Assembly (NCBI GenBank): GCA_040391535.1 | Contig: JBEBXQ010000150.1 | Coordinates: 1-10,974, forward strand | Reading direction: 5' to 3' | Source of the DNA: JBEBXQ01 sp040391535 | GTDB taxonomy: Bacteria > Bacteroidota > Bacteroidia > Cytophagales > Spirosomataceae | Length of the DNA stretch: 10,974 bases | In this document: in pieces, positions 5,177 to 10,974 of the stretch | Layout of the letters: the number at the start of each line of letters is the position of its first letter | Numbering within the stretch: the stretch's first letter is position 1 | The notes under the pieces: model-generated | What the model saw: the letters and a program-made list of their open reading frames with translations, nothing else | The model's database searches: none | Told to the model about the DNA's origin: nothing | Position numbers and translations under genes: made by a program

Positions 5177-8100
5177 ATGAATTTTTCTAAATTGTTTAGC
5201 TGTATACCAGCGACTACTGTCGTGTGCTCACTGGTTTTTATATCCTCCGGAACAAACCATCTTTCTGAAAGCTTTCAGGGAAACCGTATTGACAGCCTCT
5301 ATGATCAGTTGACGGAAGAGCAGAAACGCTCACCTAAATATGCACTGGCGGGTTTGTCTCCTGCAGACGGACTGGAAGCTCAGCTATTCGCTTCAGAACC
5401 TTTACTGATTAACCCGACCAATATTACTGTTGACCATCGGGGAAGGGTGTGGATTTGTGAAGCTTATAATTACCGGCCGGAGATTACCGGTAATCAGGCC
5501 CGTGCCAAAGGTGACAGGATCGTGATTCTGGAAGATACCAACCAGGATGGGAAAGCTGATAAATCAACGGTGTTCTACCAGGGACCGGAATTGAATGCTC
5601 CTATCGGTATCTGGGTGCTGGGTAAGCAGGTGATTGTATCGCAAAGTCCTTATGTGTGGCTTTTTACGGATGACAACGGAGATAGCAAAGCCGATCGCAA
5701 AGAGATTATTTTCCAGGGGATAGAAGGTACACAGCATGACCACGGTGTACATGCTTTTGTGATGGGGCCCGACGGGAAATATTACTTCAACTTCGGTAAT
5801 GAAGGGAAAAAGATGCTTGACGCCAAAGGCAATCCGATTGTCGGAAAGGATGGTAAACCTGTTGACTTTACACAATATAAACAAGGGCTGGTGTTTCGAT
5901 GTAATCCGGATTTTACGGAGTTTGAAGTCGTGGGACAAAACTTCAGGAATAATTTTGAAGTAGCCGTGGATAGCTACGGTACACTCTGGCAATCAGACAA
6001 TGATGATGACGGTAATCGCGCTGTGCGGATTAATTATGTGATGGAATACGGTAATTATGGATTCACCAGTGAACTGACCGGCGCCGGATGGCGGGCATAC
6101 CGGACCAACATGGAAGATTCCATCCCTTTGCGTCACTGGCATCTGAATGATCCGGGCGTTGTTCCGAATCTGCTTCAGACCGGAGCAGGTTCTCCTACGG
6201 GGATGGTGATTTACGAAGGTACTCTGCTACCGGAAATTTATCATAATCAGATGATCCACTGTGATGCAGGGCCTAATGTTGTACGGAGCTATGCCGTGAA
6301 GAATGACGGTGCAGGATATTCTGCTGCTGTTGTTCCGGTTTTGAAAGGTACGAGAGATCAATGGTTTCGTCCGTCAGATGTGACGGTGGCACCGGATGGC
6401 TCGCTTTTTGTCTCGGACTGGTATGATCCGGGCGTAGGCGGCCATCAGATGGGAGATATGAGCCGCGGACGGATTTACAGAATTACACCTGCCGGTTATA
6501 AAGGATATAAAACACCGGCCATTGATCTGAAAACGGTTAATGGTGCCGTGCAGGCTTTGCAGAATCCGAACCCTGAAGCACGTGCGCTTGCAGCACAAAG
6601 TCTGAAAGGAATGGGAGCGGCGGCCATGAATGCTTTACTTGAAAAATGGAACAATCCGGCATCCGATTCCCGATTCCGGGCCAGGATTCTCTGGATATTG
6701 GGAAAAAACTTTGACTCGCAAGGGAATCTCCTTGCTCAGGCAGTGAAAGACCAGGATCCGGATGTCAGGATCACAGCACTCCGGCTGGCTCGTCAGGTCA
6801 AAGCATCAGCTTTACCGGCTATGATGATGAATCTGTCACTGGATCCTGATCCTCAGGTAAGGAGAGAAGTGGCGATTGCTATCCGTGACAGTAATGTACC
6901 GGATAAAGCAAAGATATGGGTAAATCTTGCCCGGCAGCATAATGGTAAGGACCGCTGGTATCTGGAAGCATTGGGAATAGGAGCAGAAGGACATTGGGAT
7001 GAATTTTTCAAAGCTTGGCTTGATGTGACTCCTTATCCGTTGTCTACACCGGGAAATGTGGATGTGGTCTGGAGAGCAAGGACGGCATTATCAGTTCCTT
7101 TACTGGCCTCGCTGGCAGGAGATCAAAGCGTTGATCTGCAATCCAGATTGCGGTATTTCCGGGCATTTGACTTTAATCCGGGCGGGAAGGAAAAGTCGGA
7201 AGCGCTTATGAAAATCCTGGATAACGCAAAAGCCGATACGGAAATGAACCGGCTGGTTTTAAGGCACCTTGATCCGGATTTTGTAAAATCCAGCCCGGTT
7301 GCAATGGCTGCCCTCAAAAAGCAACTGGATGAAGTAAAAGGAACGATGGGATATGTAGAACTGGTCAGGGATTTTCAGCTGCATTCAGAAAATCCGCAGC
7401 TGCTTGATCTTATACTGCAGCAATCAGGATCAGATATAGGAAGGGCGGCAGCATCTCTGTTGTATCGTCAGGGTGGAGCATCCATGATAAGCGGGATTGC
7501 CACAGGCAGCGATGAGCAGAAAATCCTTAAAGTAGTGCCTGCCATCCGTTCGGTTGGAAACAATGCATCCGTTGAATTGCTGAATACTCTTGTCCTGGAT
7601 GAATCCCGTTCTTTTGACGTAAGAAAAGCGGCACTTCTTGCACAGGCTGGCACTTCCACCGGAGAAGATATGATACTGAAGAATCTGAAAGAAGGGCGGG
7701 TTACCGGTGATTTGAAAAAAGCAAGTGTGGAAGGGGTTAGCCGCTCCTGGCGTAAAGCGGTCAGAAAAGAAGCGGAACAGTACCTGGAAAACGGGATTGT
7801 AACCCCTTCAGGAAGTAAGCATCCGGCAGTCACTGACCTGATCAGCCGGAAGGGAAATGCGGTAGCAGGCGAGAAGGTTTTTTCTCTCTATTGTGCTACC
7901 TGTCACCAGGTTGGGGATAAAGGGATGGACTTCGGTCCGAAACTGACTGAAATAGGGGATAAGCTTCCGAAACAGGGACAGTACCTTGCCATTTTATCTC
8001 CGAGTTCGGGTATCAGTTTCGGGTACGAAGGATATGAAGTGGCGCTGAAAGATGGCTCGACGGTTGCAGGTATCATTGCCAGTAAAACGGAATCGTCCCT

Positions 8101-8263
8101 ATTATTGAAATTCCCCGGAGGGAGTACACAGGAATATAAGATGGCGGATGTGAAATCTATTGTACCTATGGAAGAGTCTATGATGACAGCCGGATTGGCT
8201 GAAGCAATGACTACAGATGAGCTGGTTAGCCTTGTTGAGTATCTTCTGAGTTTAAAAAAGTAG
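5177..8263 (+). CDS. PVC-type multidomain dehydrogenase with C-terminal cytochrome c (CxxCH) domain
   Basis: The 1028-residue protein starts with an export signal (MNFSKLF plus a hydrophobic stretch to about residue 23). Residues about 55-440 match the 'putative membrane-bound dehydrogenase' N-terminal domain known from Planctomycetes and Bacteroidota, a beta-propeller related to glucose/sorbosone dehydrogenases. Landmarks are GLEAQLFASEPLLINP, DHRGRVWICEAYNYR and RPSDVTVAPDGSLFVSDWYDP. Two Asp-rich loops, DTNQDGKAD (120-128) and DDNGDSKAD (165-173), look like calcium sites. Residues about 455-880 are helical, HEAT-like repeats. The C-terminal heme domain has CATCH (Cys906, Cys909, His910), then GMDFGPKLTEIG, and Met1002/Met1003 as the likely axial ligand, where Thr replaces the usual following Pro. 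It probably oxidises a carbohydrate or alcohol outside the cytoplasm and passes electrons through its heme; the substrate is not determinable. A shorter paralogue follows 85 bp downstream. Confidence 0.92.
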   Translation: MNFSKLFSCIPATTVVCSLVFISSGTNHLSESFQGNRIDSLYDQLTEEQKRSPKYALAGLSPADGLEAQLFASEPLLINPTNITVDHRGRVWICEAYNYRPEITGNQARAKGDRIVILEDTNQDGKADKSTVFYQGPELNAPIGIWVLGKQVIVSQSPYVWLFTDDNGDSKADRKEIIFQGIEGTQHDHGVHAFVMGPDGKYYFNFGNEGKKMLDAKGNPIVGKDGKPVDFTQYKQGLVFRCNPDFTEFEVVGQNFRNNFEVAVDSYGTLWQSDNDDDGNRAVRINYVMEYGNYGFTSELTGAGWRAYRTNMEDSIPLRHWHLNDPGVVPNLLQTGAGSPTGMVIYEGTLLPEIYHNQMIHCDAGPNVVRSYAVKNDGAGYSAAVVPVLKGTRDQWFRPSDVTVAPDGSLFVSDWYDPGVGGHQMGDMSRGRIYRITPAGYKGYKTPAIDLKTVNGAVQALQNPNPEARALAAQSLKGMGAAAMNALLEKWNNPASDSRFRARILWILGKNFDSQGNLLAQAVKDQDPDVRITALRLARQVKASALPAMMMNLSLDPDPQVRREVAIAIRDSNVPDKAKIWVNLARQHNGKDRWYLEALGIGAEGHWDEFFKAWLDVTPYPLSTPGNVDVVWRARTALSVPLLASLAGDQSVDLQSRLRYFRAFDFNPGGKEKSEALMKILDNAKADTEMNRLVLRHLDPDFVKSSPVAMAALKKQLDEVKGTMGYVELVRDFQLHSENPQLLDLILQQSGSDIGRAAASLLYRQGGASMISGIATGSDEQKILKVVPAIRSVGNNASVELLNTLVLDESRSFDVRKAALLAQAGTSTGEDMILKNLKEGRVTGDLKKASVEGVSRSWRKAVRKEAEQYLENGIVTPSGSKHPAVTDLISRKGNAVAGEKVFSLYCATCHQVGDKGMDFGPKLTEIGDKLPKQGQYLAILSPSSGISFGYEGYEVALKDGSTVAGIIASKTESSLLLKFPGGSTQEYKMADVKSIVPMEESMMTAGLAEAMTTDELVSLVEYLLSLKK

Positions 8264-8271
8264 GAAGGATC

Positions 8272-8300
8272 TTGTAAAAATATTTTTATGCGTAACTTCG
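8272..8300 (+). promoter_or_regulatory. Possible internal promoter and AT palindrome between the two paralogues
   Basis: The 85-bp gap contains TTG (8272-8274), an 18-bp spacer and TAACTTCG (8293-8300), one base from TAnnTTTG. Within the spacer is a perfect 14-bp palindrome built on AAAAATATTTTT (8275-8288). No strong terminator is present, so read-through from the first gene is expected, with possible extra initiation here for the second. Confidence 0.3.
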
Positions 8301-8348
8301 TGGGTTTAGGAGTGATAATTTTGAACTGAGAAGTTGATAAGCATAGAA

Positions 8349-10958
8349 ATGCATTTTTTGAATACCCTTTTACTATTTGGAATCAGTTTATTTTTAGTGG
8401 AGCAGCGGCCTGAATCTGGCAGAAATTCTACAATATATAAACCAATAATTTCGCAGGAACCTGATATCAGGTCGGCTGAGAATGCCGTAAGCAATCTGGA
8501 TATTGATGATGGTCTGGAGGCGACTTTATTCGCATCGGAGCCCCAGATTTCTAATCCGTTAAGTATGGATATAGATGACCGCGGGAGGGTGTGGATCATT
8601 GAATCCAGAATTTACCGTGGTATGGTCAATGGCCATGCCGGAAGAAATACGAAGGATCGTATCCTGATTCTGGAAGATACAGACGGTGATGGAAAAGCGG
8701 ATATCACCAAAGTGTTTTATGAAGGCTCCGAGCTCAATGCTCCGCTGGGTATCTGGGTGATGGGCAATAAGGCCATCGTGTCCCAGAGCCCTTATGTATG
8801 GATGCTGACGGATACTGACGGTGATGATGTAGCCGATAAGAAGGAAGTAATTTTCAAAGGAATCGGAGGCGTGCAGGACGATCAGGGTGTTCATTCCTTT
8901 GTGTTTGGTCCTGATGGTAATTTTTATTTCAGCTACGGTAATAAAGGCCGTCAGCTGTTAGACGGAAGAGACCGTCCGTTACTTGATAAATACGACATTC
9001 CCATTAACTTCAGAAAATATAAACACGCGGTTGTTTTTCGCTGTGACCAGAATTTCCGTAAAGTAGAGATTCTCGGAGAAAATTTCTATACAGTGCCGGA
9101 AGTGGCCGTTGATAGCTACGGGTCAGTCTGGACCTCGGACAGGGAAGAGGATGCTGTCGGGGCCGTACGGCTGAATTATGTAATGGAAAACGGGAACTTT
9201 GGCTATGCTGATCAGGCCACAGACAGAAGCTGGCGTATCGACCGTACTAACCTGGAACCGGAAGTAGCCAAAAGGCACTGGCACCAGAACGACCCCGGAA
9301 TAATTCCAAACGTAACGGAAACAGGCACGGGTTTTCCGATGGGGATTACGGTTTATGAAGGTAAGTTGCTGCCCCGGAAATACTGGGACCAGATTCTGGT
9401 AAGTGATGCCGGCGCCCAGGGGGTGAGAGGATTTATATTGAAAAACGACGGCGCAGGTTATAAAGCGGATCACGCAATGATTGTGGACGGGAAAAGAGAT
9501 AACTGGTTCCGTCCGTCGGATGTATGTGTGGCTCCGGACGGTTCTGTGATGGTAGCCGATTGGTATGATCCGGTGATTGGTCATCACAAAATGAAAGACC
9601 GTGAAAAAGGACGGATTTTCAGGCTGGCCCCTCCCGGAACTCCGTATACCATTCCGGTTTATGATTATAACGATCCGGCGAGTATGGTGCAGGCGTTGCA
9701 GAATCCGAATCTTTCGGTGCGCTATAAAGCCTGGAACGCGATTGTAAAAACCGGCAAACCTGCCGAACCTTATCTTGAAGAATTATTCACCAATTACCTG
9801 GCAGATCCTAAGCTGAAAGCCCGGGCGTTGTGGGTGCTGAATAAAATTGAAGGTGTGAGTCCCCGTTGTTTTGATAATGCTTTCAGGGCAATGAATTCAA
9901 ATCTTAAAATAACGGTTTTACGGGTCGTGAGACAAAGAAACAGTGATCCTATTGAGCACATCAAGCGACTGGAAAGTGATAGTGATCCACAGGTTAGACG
10001 GGAATGCCTGCTTTCACTGTACCGTAACCATACGTATGAAGCTAAGGACGCCTGGGTAAGGCTGGCGAAGCGTTATGACGGCATGGACCGCTGGTATCTG
10101 GAAGCATTGGGGATTGGCGCGTTCAATCAGTGGGAAAAGCTTTTTCCGGCATGGCTGGAAAAAGCGGGCGCAGAGCCCGGAGACACCCAGGCCGGGCGTG
10201 ATATCGTCTGGCGTGCACGCACCAACAGAGCGATTCCTTTCCTGACAGCTATGGCTACAGACCAGCTGGAAGATGTTAAGTCGCGGCAGCGTTATTTCAG
10301 GGCTTTTGATTTATTGCCGGAAGGATATGCCAAAACCAGAGCGCTGATTGAAATTGCGCGCCAGACCGCCGGACAGGATGTGGAAACGCAAAAGCTGGCA
10401 TTGAAGCATCTTCCGTCGGATTATGTCCGGAAGTCATTTATGGGTGGTAGTGAATTGCAGAAAGTATTGGATGAAACCTACGGAACCTCTGATTACATTG
10501 ACCTGATTGAGCTGTACGTGCCCAATACCGAGAATGAAAGATTACTGAAACTCGCAGAAACCAAAGCGCTTGATCCGGTGGGTAAAGATGCCGGAAGACT
10601 GTTGCTGAGAATAGCCGGGGATAATTATTTCTGGGAAAGGATGAAAGAAAGGGATGAAGACGGACAGTCGGCCCTGATGGCATCTATCCGTGGAGTGGGC
10701 AACCGGCAGTCGTGTAATTTACTGGCATTTATAGCCATGGACAACAGTCAGCCGATGAAGATCAGGACGGATGCGGCCCGTTTCCTCTGTGGAAGCTGGG
10801 AAGGGGAAGATCTGGCACTCCGACTGATTAAAGATAAAAAGTTTACAGGTGAGGTTAAGGATGCAGCAGAAACCGAATTAAAAAATGCATTCCGTGACGT
10901 GATCAGAAAAAGTAACCTGCTGAGCAAGGAAGACATTGAGGAAGAAGACGAGCCTTGA
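8349..10958 (+). CDS. Heme-less paralogue of the PVC-type dehydrogenase (propeller plus HEAT-like region only)
   Basis: From the ATG at 8349 the protein has 869 residues; an in-frame TTG at 8334 would add five. A hydrophobic segment at about residues 4-17 suggests export, although no positive charge precedes it. It then follows the neighbour domain by domain: GLEATLFASEPQISNP, DDRGRVWIIESRIYR, Asp-rich loops DTDGDGKAD (110-118) and DTDGDDVAD (155-163), HWHQNDPGIIPN, RPSDVCVAPDGSVMVADWYDP, then the helical region with DRWYLEALGIGA and RQRYFRAFD. It ends IRKSNLLSKEDIEEEDEP, shortly before the point where the neighbour enters its cytochrome domain, and has no CxxCH anywhere. The stop (10956-10958) is clean, and the acidic tail looks natural rather than frameshifted. 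It could be an oxidoreductase that uses a separate cytochrome, a subunit paired with the first protein, or a binding protein. What follows lies outside the window. Confidence 0.9.
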   Translation: MHFLNTLLLFGISLFLVEQRPESGRNSTIYKPIISQEPDIRSAENAVSNLDIDDGLEATLFASEPQISNPLSMDIDDRGRVWIIESRIYRGMVNGHAGRNTKDRILILEDTDGDGKADITKVFYEGSELNAPLGIWVMGNKAIVSQSPYVWMLTDTDGDDVADKKEVIFKGIGGVQDDQGVHSFVFGPDGNFYFSYGNKGRQLLDGRDRPLLDKYDIPINFRKYKHAVVFRCDQNFRKVEILGENFYTVPEVAVDSYGSVWTSDREEDAVGAVRLNYVMENGNFGYADQATDRSWRIDRTNLEPEVAKRHWHQNDPGIIPNVTETGTGFPMGITVYEGKLLPRKYWDQILVSDAGAQGVRGFILKNDGAGYKADHAMIVDGKRDNWFRPSDVCVAPDGSVMVADWYDPVIGHHKMKDREKGRIFRLAPPGTPYTIPVYDYNDPASMVQALQNPNLSVRYKAWNAIVKTGKPAEPYLEELFTNYLADPKLKARALWVLNKIEGVSPRCFDNAFRAMNSNLKITVLRVVRQRNSDPIEHIKRLESDSDPQVRRECLLSLYRNHTYEAKDAWVRLAKRYDGMDRWYLEALGIGAFNQWEKLFPAWLEKAGAEPGDTQAGRDIVWRARTNRAIPFLTAMATDQLEDVKSRQRYFRAFDLLPEGYAKTRALIEIARQTAGQDVETQKLALKHLPSDYVRKSFMGGSELQKVLDETYGTSDYIDLIELYVPNTENERLLKLAETKALDPVGKDAGRLLLRIAGDNYFWERMKERDEDGQSALMASIRGVGNRQSCNLLAFIAMDNSQPMKIRTDAARFLCGSWEGEDLALRLIKDKKFTGEVKDAAETELKNAFRDVIRKSNLLSKEDIEEEDEP

Positions 10959-10974
10959 CCCTGAGTAAAGTGGG

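Noticed and set aside
9123..9587. A 154-codon antisense open frame inside the second large paralogue
   Set aside because: It mirrors the codon pattern of the conserved propeller gene, and a similar 142-codon antisense frame occurs at 5564-5992 in the first paralogue. Both are shadows of codon bias.
10860..10974. A frameshift that removed the cytochrome domain from the second paralogue
   Set aside because: The 16 bases after the stop are too few to test for a remnant, and the end of the protein (acidic tail, in-frame TGA) looks intact. No sequence resembling the cytochrome linker is visible before the window ends.
1..10974. CRISPR array, tRNA, rRNA, transposase, integrase or toxin-antitoxin genes
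   Set aside because: No regularly spaced repeats, no tRNA-like cloverleaf in the spacers and no protein with such domains was found in any convincing frame.

Overview
The window looks like chromosomal DNA of a Bacteroidota bacterium, most plausibly a Cytophagales-type genome. This rests on gene content (a SIMPL-domain protein, a GlxA-like AraC regulator, a short MerR regulator, a ChlI/MoxR-like AAA+ ATPase with an acidic tail, and planctomycete/Bacteroidota-type beta-propeller dehydrogenases), on AT-rich spacers carrying TTG/TAnnTTTG-like promoter elements, and on weak or absent Shine-Dalgarno sites. G+C is moderate. No rRNA, tRNA, CRISPR array, insertion sequence or phage gene was seen.

Layout. 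Bases 1-123 are the end of an unidentified rightward gene. A rightward SIMPL-domain gene (196-933) converges, with only 20 bp between them, on a leftward glxA-like regulator (954-1922). That regulator's upstream region carries a strong imperfect palindrome lying between its putative -33 and -7 elements. Next come two leftward genes that look like one transcription unit: a ChlI/MoxR-like ATPase (2436-3992) followed 36 bp later by a MerR-type DNA-binding protein (2094-2399). A further leftward gene (4192-5001) encodes a classical short-chain dehydrogenase/reductase. From 5177 to the end run two large rightward paralogues. The first (1028 aa) has a secretion signal, a beta-propeller dehydrogenase-like domain, an alpha-helical HEAT-like region and a C-terminal c-type cytochrome. 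The second (869 aa) is homologous along its length but stops just before the point where the cytochrome domain begins.

How the genes may work together. The two large proteins are probably exported and co-expressed. One could be a periplasmic or surface oxidoreductase able to pass electrons to its own heme, and the other a heme-less partner or a separately specialised version; their substrate cannot be read from the sequence. The other genes are housekeeping or regulatory and show no clear link to that pair. I see no convincing wholly new system. The most unusual items are the heme/heme-less tandem pair, a 27-base identical patch shared by the pair, and the palindrome in the glxA-like promoter.
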